From Vespa crabro (taxonomy: Eukaryota > Arthropoda > Insecta > Hymenoptera > Vespidae): 64,000 bases of DNA. The notes under the pieces were generated by a model. The model saw nothing but the letters and a program-made list of their open reading frames with translations. It had not been told where the DNA came from and made no database searches. The stretch spans positions 2,418,001 through 2,482,000 of the forward strand of contig NW_025813595.1 of the NCBI RefSeq assembly GCF_910589235.1. The letters run 5' to 3'. The stretch's first letter is position 1; each line of letters opens with the position of its first letter. This document shows positions 30,551 through 46,200 of this stretch, piece by piece. A program made the translations under genes and the position numbers.

Positions 30551-30794
30551 AACGACAGTAATAATTACAATAAGCACGATAACCTATAATAATTACGATA
30601 AAATTACGATATAAAAATAACGATAATTATAAGAACAATAATTATTATAATAACGATATCAACAAAAATAATAATAATAAGAATAACAACGATAATATAG
30701 AAATAACGATAATATAGAAATAACGATAATAATAATAACAATTATAACAAATATAAACAATAATAATAATAATAATAGTAATAATAATAATAAC

Positions 30795-30828
<34 letters not shown>

Positions 30829-31044
30829 TGGATAATAACGATAATTACGATAATAATAACAGTATTAATAACGATGATAAGGATAATAACGATAACATCG
30901 ATAATAGTAATATCAATAATATCGATAATAACTATAATAAAGATAAGAATGAAAATAATAATAATGATAATAGTGATAACAAATATAATAACGATAGTAA
31001 TAATGACAATTATAACGATAATAACTGTAATGATGATAACAATA

Positions 31045-31140
31045 ATGACGACAATTACGATAATATCGATAATAATATTAACATTATTAACGTTCATAAC
31101 GAAAACAGTCATAATAATAACAACATGTATAACGATAATA
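31045..31140 (+). repeat. ACGACAATTA / ATTAACGTT segment, copy 2
   Basis: ACGACAATTACGATAATATC, ATTAACATTATTAACGTT, CATAACGAAAACAGTCATAA and AACATGTATAACGATAATAA match 28,300-28,400. Confidence 0.7.
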
Positions 31141-31430
31141 ACGATAATAATAATACTAACAGTAACAATAATAACGATAATAACTATAACAAAGATGATA
31201 ACAATAACGATAATATTTTTAATAATGATAATAGCGATACTAACGAAAATAACGATAATGATAATAATAAGAATAAAAATGAAAACGATAATAATAATAA
31301 TTATTAGAACAATAATAACGATATGAAAGATAATAACGATAATGATATTGACAATAATAACGATAACAACGATAAGAACGTTAATAGTAATCTTAATAAT
31401 AACGAAAATGTGGATAATGACGATAACTAC

Positions 31431-31433
<3 letters not shown>

Positions 31434-31490
<57 letters not shown>
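31434..31490 (+). repeat. Pure (AAT)19 microsatellite
   Basis: Nineteen uninterrupted AAT triplets between AACTACTAT and AAAGACAGTAACGAC. Confidence 0.95.
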
Positions 31491-31493
<3 letters not shown>

Positions 31494-31639
31494 GACAGTA
31501 ACGACATTAACGATATTAACGATAATAACAATAATATCGATAAGAATAAAACGATAATAACGATTACAGTAATAATAATAATATCGATAGTAACAAAAGT
31601 AAAGATAATGACGATAAAAAAAATAATAATAATAACGAT

Positions 31640-33297
31640 AGAAACGATATCAACGATAACAGCGATAACAATAATAATAACAATAATAACGATAATAACA
31701 ATTATAATGAGAACATTATTATTGATAAAAACGGTCATAACTATAATAATAATAATAATATTATTAATGATAATAACAATAAAAACGATATCAAAACGAT
31801 AATAAAAATATTTATATTAATAACGAAAATAGAGATAATCACGATGAAAACGATAATAATAATAACAATCATAATGATAGTAATGATAATAACGATAATA
31901 ACGATAATGACGATAACAAGTATAACGACAATAACCATAACATCGATAATAATAACAATATTAACGAGAATAACGATAATAATAATAATAATAAAAACAT
32001 TAAAAACGATAATAAAGATCGTAACGATAATAATATTAACGGTATTAACGACAATATTCATAATAATAATAACATTGATAAGGATAATAACGATAACATC
32101 GGTAATAATAATATCAAAAATATAGATAATGACATTAATAACGATAATAACGACATTTAATATAATAATAATAACGATAATAACGGCAATAATACTAATA
32201 ATAATAATAGAAATAATACTAACGTTAATGAGGATATTAAAGATAATAGTGGTAGTAGTAATATCTATATTAACAATAATAACGATAATAACGCTCATAA
32301 TAATATCGATAGCAAAGACAAAATCGAAAAAAATGATGAAAATATTAACGATAATATCGATAATAACAATAATAATATTAACGTTAATGTTGATAATAAT
32401 AATTAATATAATGTTTATAATAACGATAAAAACGATAATAACGATAATGACGGTAATAATAATAATAATAAAAAGAATAATAACAATAATAAGGATAATA
32501 ACGATATCAACGATAATAAGAATAACAATAATAACATTAATATCGTTAATAACTATAATAATGATGATAACGATAATAATTATAAAAGTGATAGCAATAA
32601 TAACGATATTTACAATCATAATAAAATTAATAATGTTAGAGATAATAACGATATTAAAGATAATAGTGATAATAACGATAATTACGATAGTAACGATAAT
32701 AATAATAATAATAATTAGGATAATAAACATAATAATAATTATAATAATAACGATAATAACGATAATAACAATAATAACGATAAAAACCATTATAAAAATG
32801 AATATAGAAGTAACAATAATAACAATAATCACGATAATAGCCATAATAATAATTCGATAATAACGATAATAATAATAAAAATAATAACGGTTATAATGAC
32901 AATAACGATAATAGCTATAATAATAATAACGATAATAACAATAATAATTATAATAATAATATTGATCGTAACAATAATAACGATAATGATGATAATAATA
33001 GTAAGAGCAATAACGATTATAACGATAACTATAATAACGAAAATATTAATAAAATTAATAACGATACTTACTTTAATAACGAAAATAATTATTGTAATAA
33101 TAACGATAAAAATGATAAAACCAATAATAATTATTACAATAATATAGTTAATGACAACAATAGTAATATTAATAATAACTATAATAACGATTATAACGAT
33201 AATAAAAACAATAAGAATAAAGTCAATAACGATCCTAACGACAATAACCATGATAATAATGACAATTATAACGAATATAACGATAATAACGATTGTA
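31640..33297 (+). repeat. Segmental duplication A, copy 2
   Basis: Partner of 18,030-19,885, about 160 bp shorter because of an indel near 32,110. The phrase ACGACATTTAATATAATAAT at 32,150 also appears near 41,598, 50,434 and 59,940, linking this block to the large tandem duplication. Confidence 0.85.
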
Positions 33298-33667
33298 TCT
33301 ATTTTAAGAATATTAATAATATTAACGATAATAACAAAAATAAAGATAATAATAAAAGTAATAATATCAATAATAACAATATTAAAGATAATAACGATAA
33401 TACCGAAAATAATAATAATAATAATAACAATAATAATCATAATAATAATAACGACAATAAGGGGAACGACGATAATAATAATAGTAATAATAACGATAAT
33501 AAGGATAATAGCGATAAGATAGATAAAAGTAACATCAAAAATATCGATAATAACTATAATAACGATAAAAATAAAATAATAGTAACGATAATAACGATAA
33601 CAAATATTATAACGATAGTAATAATAACAATTACAACGATAATAACTGTAATGACGATACCAATAAT

Positions 33668-33740
33668 AACGACAATTATGATATTATCGATAATAATATT
33701 AACAATATTAACGTTCATAACGATAATAACGATAATAATA
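33668..33740 (+). repeat. ACGACAATTA / ATTAACGTT segment, copy 3
   Basis: ACGACAATTATGATATTATC, then ATTAACAATATTAACGTT and CATAACGATAATAACG; a further diverged relative of 28,300-28,400 and 31,045-31,140. Confidence 0.65.
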
Positions 33741-36700
33741 AATATAATAATAACGATAATAAAGATATCAATGATAATATTAACGATAATATCGATAATA
33801 CCATTAACAATATTAATGTTATTATCGATAATAATTGTAATAATAATAACAATAAAAACGATATTAACGATAATAACGATAAAGAAAGTAATAAAAATAA
33901 CGATAATAAAGATAATAATGATAATTTCGATAATAATATTTTTGACAATAATTATAATAATGATAATAAAGATAATAACGATAATATAGATAATAACGTT
34001 AATAATAATAACAATAATAACGATTATAACGATAATAACAATAATAATAAAGACAATAATAATAATATTAAAAATAATAACAAAAAAATAACGTTTTATC
34101 TATAACAACGATGTTAATAATAACGAAATTATCGATAATAATAATAATAATAATAGCAATAATGACCTTAATAAAGAAAATAACGATAATAATGATACGA
34201 TAATAACGATAATAATTATAATAATAATGATTATAATAATAATATTAACGATAATAACGATAATAACGATATTAATAAAAATAATGATAAATATAAAAAT
34301 AATAACGATATTGATGAAAATAAAAATTTTAATAATAACGATTATTTCTATAATAGTGATAATAATAATAAATATCGTTAATAACTATAATTATTTTAAT
34401 AGAAGTAATCATAACAATATTAACAATGTTTGCAATAATAATGATAGTACGGATGATAATAGTGGTAGCAATTAAAGTAATAACAGTAATAACGATAATA
34501 ACAACAATAAGGATAATAATAATAACAATAATAACGATAATAACAATATTAATGGTAATAACGACAATGATAATAATAGTAATAATAATTAAAACGATAA
34601 TAACGATTATAATAATAATAATAACAAGAATAAAGATAATAACGACAATAATAATTATAAAAATAATAGTAATAATAGTATCGATAATTTCGATAATAAC
34701 GATAATAATAATATTATTAATAACAACAATGACAATAATAACGATAATAAGGATAATAATAAATATGATAAAGTCGATAATATCGACAATAGTTTTAACA
34801 ATATTAATGATATTATCGATAATAATATTAACAATATTAACGATAATATCGAAAATAATAATAACATTATTAACGATAATATATATAAAAATTATAACAA
34901 TAATAATAATAACAGTAGAAACGATAATACGGATAATAACGATGATAATAATAATAACGATAATAAGGATAATAACCATAATAATAGTATTAATACTAAA
35001 GATAACAACGATTTTAACGATAATAATGACAGTAATAATAACAATAATAACGATAATAACGATAACAATTATAAAACCGATAATAGCGATAATAACAATT
35101 AAAATACTGTAACGATATTAATATTTATAATAATAACAATAATATTGATAATAACGATAATAATGATAATAATAGTAGTAATAATAACAATTAAAACCCT
35201 AATATCGTTAAAAACGATAATAACGATAATAATAGTTTAATAATAACAATAATAACAATAATAACGATAATAAGGTTATTAACGATAATATCTATAATTA
35301 TAATAACCGTATTAACAATAATAACAATATTATCAATCAAAACAATAACGACAATAACGATAATATCGATAATAATAATAATAATAAAAACATTAACGAC
35401 GATAATAATGATAATAAGTATAATAATAATAATGAAAATAACGATGATAACCATATTAACACTAATGATAATAATAATAATAATAAGAATAGTAATAATA
35501 ATAACGTTAATTACGATAATAACGATAATAAATATAGTAATTATAACGCTAATACCAATAATAACGATAATAATGATTATAATAAATACGATAATATCGA
35601 TCAATTCGATAATTATAATAGTAATATTAACGATTATATCGACAAAAACAATATCAATAATAACAATGATAAAAATAATAATTGTAATAACGATAATAAT
35701 AAAATTATTATTAATAACAATAATGAAACACAAACGATAAAAAAATAATAACTTTAATAACGAAAATAATGATAATAACGATTATAATAACAACGACAAT
35801 ATCGATAATATTATTAATAATAATAATCATAATAATGATGTTTACGATTATAATAATAACAATAATAAAGAAAAGAACGATTAATCTTTAATAACGATAT
35901 TAATAATAACGATAATAACTATAATAACGATGTAACGATAATAATAATAATTAAAATAACGTTAAAAGAGATAATATCTATGTCAACGATAATAAAAATT
36001 ACAATAATATCAATAAAAACGTTAGTAACGTTAATAATAATATTACAAAAAAAGGATAATAAGGATAATAATAATATAATAACAATAATAAAGATTATAA
36101 CGACATTAATAAGAATAAAAATAATAATAATAATAATATTATCGATGATAACGATAATAACTATAATAATAATATTATTCATGACAATAATACCAATAAT
36201 AACGGTAATAAGTATAATAATAAATACGATAAAGTCGATAATATCCATAAGATTATTAACAATTTTAGCGATGATATCGATAATAATAATAACAATATTA
36301 ACGATAATATCAATAAAATTAATAACAATCTTAACGATAATATCTATAAAAATAATAATGATAATAATAATAAAAGTTATAACGATAGTAGAGATAACAA
36401 CAATGATAATAATAATAACGATAGTAAAGATAATAATATCTATAATAACGATAATTACAATAATAATAATAGTAACGATAATAATATTAATAGTAATATC
36501 GATAAAGACAATAACGATAATAACGGTAATAATAATAATAATAAAGATAATTACGATAATAACAATAATAATAATAACAATAATAACGATAATAACGACA
36601 TTCACGATAAAAATAATTACAATAATAACGATAATAACGTCATTCACGATAATAATAATTACAATAATAAAGATAATAATGACAATAATGATAACAAGGA

Positions 36701-38838
36701 AAATAATTATAATAATAATATCAATAGAAACGATAAAAATGGTAATACTTACGATTATAACGATAATAACGTTAATAACGATATTAACCATAATAAAATT
36801 AATAACTATATTAACACTAATAACGATAATAATTTCAGCAATAATAGCGATAATAGCTACAATAACAGTAACAATAATAATAACATTAATGACAATATTA
36901 TCGTTGATATCGATAATAAAAATAACTGTAATGACAATAATAATAATAATAGTAATAAAAATAATAATTATAATAACGTTAATAATAATAACAATGATAA
37001 CGGCAATAATGATAATAATATTAATAAAGATATTAGCAATAATAATAGTAGTAATTTATAACTATTATAACGAAATAAACGATAATAACGATAACAATAA
37101 TAACGATTATTACCATAATAACTAAAATAATAAAAACGATAGAAACGATACTAGTAAAAATAATAATACCGATAAAAACGATAATAAATTTAATAATAAT
37201 AAGAAGAATAACGATAGTAAGATATTAACGATATAAACGATGATCAAACCAAAAAATACGAAAATAACGATAATAATTATAACAATAATAACGATAATAA
37301 CTACAATAATTATAACAATAACAACGATAATAAAAATAATAACGATAATAACGATAATAACGATAATAATAAATATAGTAATAATAACAATAATAACGAC
37401 AATAACGATAATAATGATAATAATGATAATAGTAATAAAAACGATAATAATAAAAATTATAATAATAACGATAATAACGATAATAGTACATGTAATAATA
37501 ATACTAATAACTATAATAACGAGAGTAACGATAATAATTATAATGACGATTAAAATAACAACGATAATACCGATAATGGTATTATTAATAATAACGATAA
37601 TAACGATATTTACGATAATAATAATAACAATAATATAGAAAAGAATGATATTATCAATAATAACAATAATGATAATAATAATAATGATAATAGCAATAAT
37701 AACGATAATAAAGGTATTAACGATAATAATGATGATAATAATAATAATAATATCAAAAATAACAATAATTACCATAATGACTATAATGACGATAATAACA
37801 ATAACGATAATGACGATGATAATAATATCTATAATAAAGTTAATAACTATAAAAATAATAATAATAATAACGATAATAACGATATCAATGATAATAACGA
37901 TAATAGCGATAATAATGATAATTATAATAACGATATTAACAAGAATAATAATAATAATAATAGCGTTAAGAGGGATAATAAGTACGTCACAGATAATAAT
38001 AATAACAATAATATTAATAAAATCGATAATAACGATAATAATAATAAAAATAAGGACGATTTTAACGATTTTACGATAATAGCAATAGCGATAATAAAGA
38101 TAAAACTCTTAACAATAATAACCATATTAAAGATTTTAACGATAAACATAATAAGGATATTAACGATTTTAACGATAATAATGATAATAATAATAATAAT
38201 AATAACATTAATAAAGTTAATAGCGTAAATAACGATAATAGCGATAATTATGAAATTAATAATAATAATAATATCGATAATAATGATTATAATTATATTA
38301 ACTATAAAAACGACAATAATATTAATAATAATAATGAAAATAATAATACCGTTAATGACGATAATAGCGATAATAGTAGTAGATGCAATATCAATAATAA
38401 CAATAATATCGATATAAAGATAATAACGATAATAATATTACCGATTATAACGAAAATAGTAATAATAATAATAGCGATAATAACGATAATAACGACAATA
38501 ACGATAATAATGATAATAATAATAATAATTATAATAATAATAATAATAATAATAATAGTTTTAAAAATAATAACATTAATGTCTTTATTAACGACAATAA
38601 TTGTGGTAATGTTAAGAATCATAACAATAATAACGATCATAACGATTATGACGATAACAATATAATTGATAATAACGTCTATAGTCATAATAATAATAAT
38701 AACGATAATAATGATAATTATAATAACGATAATAACGATAGTAACAACAACAATAATAATAATAATAATAACGATAAAAGGGATAATATCTATGTCAATG
38801 ATAATAATAATAACAAAACTATCAATAAAAACGATGAT

Positions 38839-38842
38839 AACG

Positions 38843-38877
<35 letters not shown>

Positions 38878-38904
38878 TATATTAACGATAAGAACGATAA
38901 TAAT
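38839..38904 (+). repeat. 54-bp copy-1-specific segment between 12-bp direct repeats
   Basis: AACGATAATAAT occurs at 38,839-38,850 and 38,893-38,904. Copy 2 has a single AACGATAATAAT at the equivalent place, around 47,729, and lacks exactly the 54 bp between the repeat starts. This is the signature of slippage or single-strand annealing. The intervening part includes a run of about ten AAT. Confidence 0.9.
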
Positions 38905-40441
38905 GATAATAATTTAACAATAATAACGATATTAAAGATTTTAAGGATAATAATAATAAGAATAATAACGATAATAACGAAAGGAATAATAATTTAATAT
39001 CGATAGTAACAATAATAACGACAAAGTCGATAGTAACGATAATAATAATAACGATAATAACGATGATAATAATAACGATCATAAAGTTAATAATAAAAAT
39101 GATATTAAAGATAATAACGGTAATATCAATACTAACGTTAATAGCGATAATTATAATATCGATATTAATGATAATATCGGTAATAATTGTAACAACATTA
39201 ACAATAAAAAGGATAATAATAATAACAACAAAAACATTATTAACGATATTAACTATAATAAAATTTATAATAATAACGACAATGACGATAATAATGATAA
39301 TAATAGAAGTAATAATAACAATATTAAGAGTATTAAATATAACAATGATTATAATGAGAATAGTAGTAGTAATAATAGCAGTAATAACAATAATAACGAT
39401 AATAACGATTATAACAATGTTAACGATAATAATATTGACGATAATAACGATAATAGCCATAATAATATTAATAATAATAATAAAGATAACAACGCTATTA
39501 ACGATAATAATGACAGTAATAATAATAATAATAACGAAGATAACGTTAACAATGATAATACCGATAATAACGATAATATCAATAATAATAATAGTATTAA
39601 TTACGATAATGACGATATTAACGATAATAATATTAGTAATAATAACAATAATAGTAATAATAAAAATAATAATAATATCATTAATATCGATAATAACGGT
39701 AATAATAATAACAATATCAACGATAATATCCATAATAATAATAACAATATTAAAAATAATATCGATAATAATAATAATTATAATAAAAACAGTAATATCG
39801 ACAATAAAGATAATAACCTTAATAATAATAAGGATTATAATGATAATAACGAAAATAACGATATTAACGATTATAATAATAACGCTAATAACGATAATAA
39901 TGATAATAATATTATTAATAATAACGATAAAAACGATTATAATGGAAATAACAATAATAACAATATCGATAATAACGAAAATAACGGTAATAACGATAAT
40001 AATAATATTAGTAATAGTAGTAATAATAAAAATGATAATTACGATAATAACGATAATATTAATAGATATAATAACATTATAACAATAATAACGATAGAAA
40101 CGATAAATAAGATATCCATAATAACGATAATAAAGACAATAATAATAACAATAATAAAATTGATAATAACTATAATAACGATAGTAAACATGAAGACGGC
40201 AATGAAGATAATAATTATAACGATAGTAACGATAATATCGATAATCATTATATTAAGAAGAGCGATAATAACGTGAATAGTAATAACTATAAATTCGATA
40301 ATAATGATATTAATGAAAATAACTATAAAAATAATATTAAATAATACACTGATACGGATAATAACAATAACAATAATAACAATAAAACGATTATTACGAT
40401 AATAACGATAATAATAAGATTAATAGTAATATCGATAATAA

Positions 40442-40520
40442 GGTTAATTACGAAAATAACGGTAAAATGATAATAACTATAATAACGACAATAATAATAA
40501 TTATAATAACGATAATAAAT
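40442..40520 (+). repeat. GGTTAATTACGAAAATAACG family, copy in tandem copy 1
   Basis: GGTTAATTACGAAAATAACG begins at 40,442; its duplicate in tandem copy 2 begins at 49,278. Followed by GTAAAATGATAATAACTATA, as near 22,340. Confidence 0.75.
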
Positions 40521-42227
40521 ATAATAGCGATAATAATAATAACAACATCAAAGATAATAACGATATTAACAATAATAACGATAATACAGATAATAATAAT
40601 AATAAATATAATGAAAATAATAATTATAACAATAATAACAATAATAAAGATAATAACGTAATAACGATAATAATAATAAGATTTATGAAGATATTAGCTA
40701 TAATAACGATAATAACGATAATAATTGTAATGTTAACAATAATAACAATAATAACAATAATCGCGGTAATTACAATATTAACGATAATAACGATAATAAT
40801 AATAACACTAATAACGATAATATCGATAATAACGTTAATTACGATAATAATAATTACAATTGTAGCGATAATATCGATACGAAAGATAATAATATTAATA
40901 ATAATATCAATGACAACGATTATAACGCTAATTATTAAAAGATCATACCTAAAATAAGGATAATAATGATAGGAACGTTAATTATAATAACAATAATAAT
41001 TATAATGATAATAACGAAAAAATAATAATAATAAGACCTATAAGAACGATAATATAGATAATAATAGTAGTAATAATAACAATATTAGCAAAATTAACGA
41101 TAATAACGATAACAATATTAACGATAATAACGTTAGTTATAACAATATTAATAACAATAATAACGATAATAAAGATAACAATAATAATCAATAACGATAA
41201 TTACGATAATAACGTTAATAATAAGAATAATAATTATAATAATAATAACTATAAAAACGATAATAACCATAATAACGAAAATAACAATGATAGCGATAAT
41301 AATAATAATAATAATAATAATATTAACGAAAATAGCGGTAATAACGGTAAGAACGATAAAAATAGTAGTAAAAATATACGTAATAACCATAATAAGAATA
41401 ATAACATTCAAGTAAATAACGATAATAAAGACAATAATATTAATAATTATAACGATAATAATGATAATAACGATAATAATTGAATCGAAAAGAACCACAA
41501 TAATAATAATAATAATAACGTTGATAAGGATAATAACGATATCATAGGTAATAATAATAACAAAAATATAGATAATAACGATAATAACGATAATAACGAC
41601 ATTTAATATAATAATAATAACGATAATATCGATAATAATAATAACGATAATGACGACAAAAGTAATAATAATATTAATGGTAATAACGATAATAATGATA
41701 ATATCGATAATAAATATAACGTAAATGACGACGATAATAATAATCATAATAACGATAATAAGGATAAATACGATAACATCGATAATAATAATAGCAACAT
41801 TAACAATAATATCATTAAAAACGATGATAATCATTGTAATAATAATAACAACAATAATAATAGTAATAATAATAATAACATTAATAACGATAATAACCAT
41901 AATAACGATTCTAGCGATATTAATTATAATAATTATAACAAAAATAACGTCAATAACGATAATTATGATAAAAATAATCATAAAAATATCGATAATAGTG
42001 ATTATAACGATAATAAATATAAAAACGACAATAATATTGATAATAATAATGAAAATAATAATATAGTCGATGACGATATTAGCGATAATAGTAGGAGTAG
42101 TAATATCAATAATAACAATAATAATAATAAAAAAGATAATAACGATAATTATATTTACGATTATAATAAAAATAGTAATAATAATAATAAAGATTATACC
42201 GATAATAACGATAATAACGATAAGGAC

Positions 42228-42293
<66 letters not shown>
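42228..42293 (+). repeat. Pure (AAT)22 microsatellite in tandem copy 1
   Basis: Twenty-two AAT triplets between AAGGAC and AAAAATAAAAACAATAATTT. The same site in copy 2 has twenty-four. Confidence 0.95.
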
Positions 42294-42298
<5 letters not shown>

Positions 42299-42779
42299 TA
42301 AAAACAATAATTTGTATAATATCGATAATAATAGTGTTAATGTTAAGAATAATAACAATAATACCGATAATATTGATTATGACGATGACAATATTATTGT
42401 AAATAACTTCAACAGTAATAATAATAATAACGATAATATCCATATTAACGATGATAATAACAATAATAATAAAGATAATAACGATATTTTCGATAATAAC
42501 GAAAATAACGCTAATAACTTTAATAACGATAATGACGATAGTAACGATTATAATAATAACGATAATAACGATAATAGTAGTAATATTATTAAGGTTAATA
42601 ACGATATTTACAATAATAATTATAATAAAAATAAAGATAACAACGATAGTAACAATAATAACGATAATAATATAACAATATTAATAATAATATTGAAAAT
42701 AAAAATAATAATAATAGCAATAATAAGGATATTAACGGTAATAACGATAATAATAAAACAACATTAATAACGATATTAA

Positions 42780-43034
42780 AGAAAATAGTAATAACAATAG
42801 TAACGAAAACAAAGATAACAACATTAATAATAATAATAATAATATCGAAAGTAATTAAAATAACGGTGACAACTATAATATTAATAACAATAATAACGAT
42901 AATAACGATAATAACTATAGTAATAATACTAATAATAACGATAATAACGATATTAATGGCAATATCGATAATAACAGTAATATTAATAGTCATATTGAGG
43001 ATAATAACGATAATAACGTTTATAACGATAATAA
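42780..43034 (+). repeat. CGGTGAC segment, copy b (right end of tandem copy 1)
   Basis: CGGTGACAACTATAATATTA begins at 42,864. The segment is the last part of tandem copy 1 and is homologous to 1-250, 51,621-51,875 and, inverted, 53,724-53,880. Confidence 0.9.
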
Positions 43035-43257
43035 CGATAATAATGATTATACGAAGTATAACAATAACGATAATGAGAATAATAACGATAATAATGATAG
43101 TAACTGTAATAACGATTACAACAATAATAACGATAATAATAATTACGATAATACCGATAATAAAGATAATTACAATAATAACAATAGTAATAATAAAGAT
43201 GATAACAATAATAACGATTGTAATGATTATAACGATAATAATCTTAATAATTTTAAC
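43035..43257 (+). repeat. 223-bp spacer between tandem copies
   Basis: Triplet array containing AATGATTATACGAAGTATAA and GATAGTAACTGTAATAACG. It separates the two near-identical copies and is present once. If the duplication unit was 8,890 bp, this is the part of the unit that copy 2 lost or never had on its right. Confidence 0.8.
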
Positions 43258-46200
43258 ATAAATATCGTTAATAACTATAATTATTTTAATAGAAGTAATC
43301 ATAACAATATTAACAATGTTTGCAATAATAATGATAGTACGGATGATAATAGTGGTAGCAATTAAAGTAATAACAGTAATAACGATAATAACAACAATAA
43401 GGATAATAATAATAACAATAATAACGATAATAACAATATTAATGGTAATAACGACAATGATAATAATAGTAATAATAATTAAAACGATAATAACGATTAT
43501 AATAATAATAATAACAAGAATAAAGATAATAACGACAATAATAATTATAAAAATAATAGTAATAATAGTATCGATAATTTCGATAATAACGATAATAATA
43601 ATATTATTAATAACAACAATGACAATAATAACGATAATAAGGATAATAATAAATATGATAAAGTCGATAATATCGACAATAGTTTTAACAATATTAATGA
43701 TATTATCGATAATAATATTAACAATATTAACGATAATATCGAAAATAGTAATAACATTATTAACGATAATATATATAAAAATTATAACAATAATAATAAT
43801 AACAGTAGAAACGATAATACGGATAATAACGATGATAATAATAATAACGATAATAAGGATAATAACCATAATAATAGTATTAATACTAAAGATAACAACG
43901 ATTTTAACGATAATAATGACAGTAATAATAACAATAATAACGATAATAACGATAACAATTATAAAACCGATAATAGCGATAATAACAATTAAAATACTGT
44001 AACGATATTAATATTTATAATAATAACAATAATACTGATAATAACGATAATAATGATAATAATAGTAGTAATAATAACAATTAAATCCCTAATATCGTTA
44101 AAAACGATAATAACGATAATAATAGTTTAATAATAACAATAATAACAATAATAACGATAATAAGGTTATTAACGATAATATCTATAATTATAATAACCGT
44201 ATTAACAATAATAACAATATTATCAATCAAAACAATAACGACAATAACGATAATATCGATAATAATAATAATAATAATAACATTAACGACGATAATAATG
44301 ATAATAAGTATAATAATAATAATGAAAATAACGATAATAACCATATTAACACTAATGATAATAATAATAATAATAAGAATAGTAATAATAATAACGTTAA
44401 TTACGATAATAACGATAATAAATATAGTAATTATAACGCTAATACCAATAATAACGATAATAATGATTATAATAAATACGATAATATCGATCAATTCGAT
44501 AATTATAATAGTAATATTAACGATTATATCGACAAAAACAATATCAATAATAACAATGATAAAAATAATAATTGTAATAACGATAATAATAAAATTATTA
44601 TTAATAACCATAATGAAACACAAACGATAAAAAAATAATAACTTTAATAACGAAAATAATGATAATAACGATTATAATAACAACGACAATATCGATAATA
44701 GTATTAATAATAATAATCATAATAATGATGTTTACGATTATAATAATAACAATAATAAAGAAAAGAACGATTAATCTTTATTAACGATATTAATAATAAC
44801 GATAATAACTATAATAACGATGTAACGATAATAATAATAATTAAAATAACGTTAAAAGAGATAATATCTATGTCAACGATAATAAAAATTACAATAATAT
44901 CAATAAAAAAGATAGTAACGTTAATAATAATATTACAAAAAAAGGATAATAAGGATAATAATAATATAATAACAATAATAAAGATTATAACGACATTAAT
45001 AAAAATAAAAATAATAATAATAATAATAATATCGATGATAACGATAATAATTATAATAATAATATTATTCATGACAATAATACCAATAATAACGGTAATA
45101 AGTATAATAATAAATAAGATAAAGTCGATAATATCCATAAGATTATTAACAATTTTAGCGATGATATCGATAATAATAATAACAATATTAACGATAATAT
45201 CAATAAAATTAATAACAATCTTAACGATAATATCTATAAAAATAATAATGATAATAATAATAAAAGTAATAACGATAGTAGAGATAACAACAATGATAAT
45301 AATAATAACGATAGTAAAGATAATAATATCTATAATAACGATAATTACTATAATAATAATAGTAACGATAATAATAATAATAGTAATATCGATAAAGACA
45401 ATAACGATAATAACGGTAATAATAATAATAATAAAGATAATTACGATAATAACAATAATAATAATAACAATAATAACGATAATAACGACATTCACGATAA
45501 AAATAATTACAATAATAACGATAATAACGTCATTCACGATAATAATAATTACAATAATAAAGATAATAATGACAATAATGATAACAAGGAAAATAATTAT
45601 AATAATAATATCAATAGAAACGATAAAAATGGTAATACTTACGATTATAACGATAATAACGTTAATAACGATATTAACCATAATAAAATTAATAACTATA
45701 TTAACACTAATAACGATAATAATTTCAGCTATAATAGCGATAATAGCTACAATAACAGTAACATTAATAATAACATTAATGACAATATTATCGTTGATAT
45801 CGATAATAAAAATAACTGTAATGACAATAATAATAATAATAGTAATAAAAATAATAATTATAATAACGTTAATAATAATAACAATGATAACGGCAATAAT
45901 GATAATAATATTAAAAAAGATATTAGCAATAATAATAGTAGTAATTTATAACTATTATAACGAAATAAACGATAAAAACGATAACAATAATAACGATTAT
46001 TACCATAATAACTAAAATAATAAAAACGATAGAAACGATACTAGTAAAAATAATAATACCGATAAAAACGATAATAAATTTAATAATAATAAGAAGAATA
46101 ACGATAGTAAGATATTAACGATATAAACGATGATCAAACCAAAAAATACGAAAATAACGATAATAATTATAACAATAATAACGATAATAACTACAATAAT

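Larger units (their letters stand above)
34368..43034 (+). repeat. Large tandem duplication, copy 1 (8,667 bp)
   Basis: Matches 43,258-51,875. The offset is 8,890 bp from the left edge to 38,839, then 8,836 after a 54-bp indel, 8,842 after a two-triplet change in an AAT run, and 8,841 after a one-base indel near 42,486. Between indels the copies differ by a few substitutions per kb where I compared them, and some stretches (for example 37,122-37,775) look identical. The left edge is set by the first mismatch before ATAAATATCGTTAA, the right edge by GATAATAAC against GATAATAAT. Confidence 0.95.
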
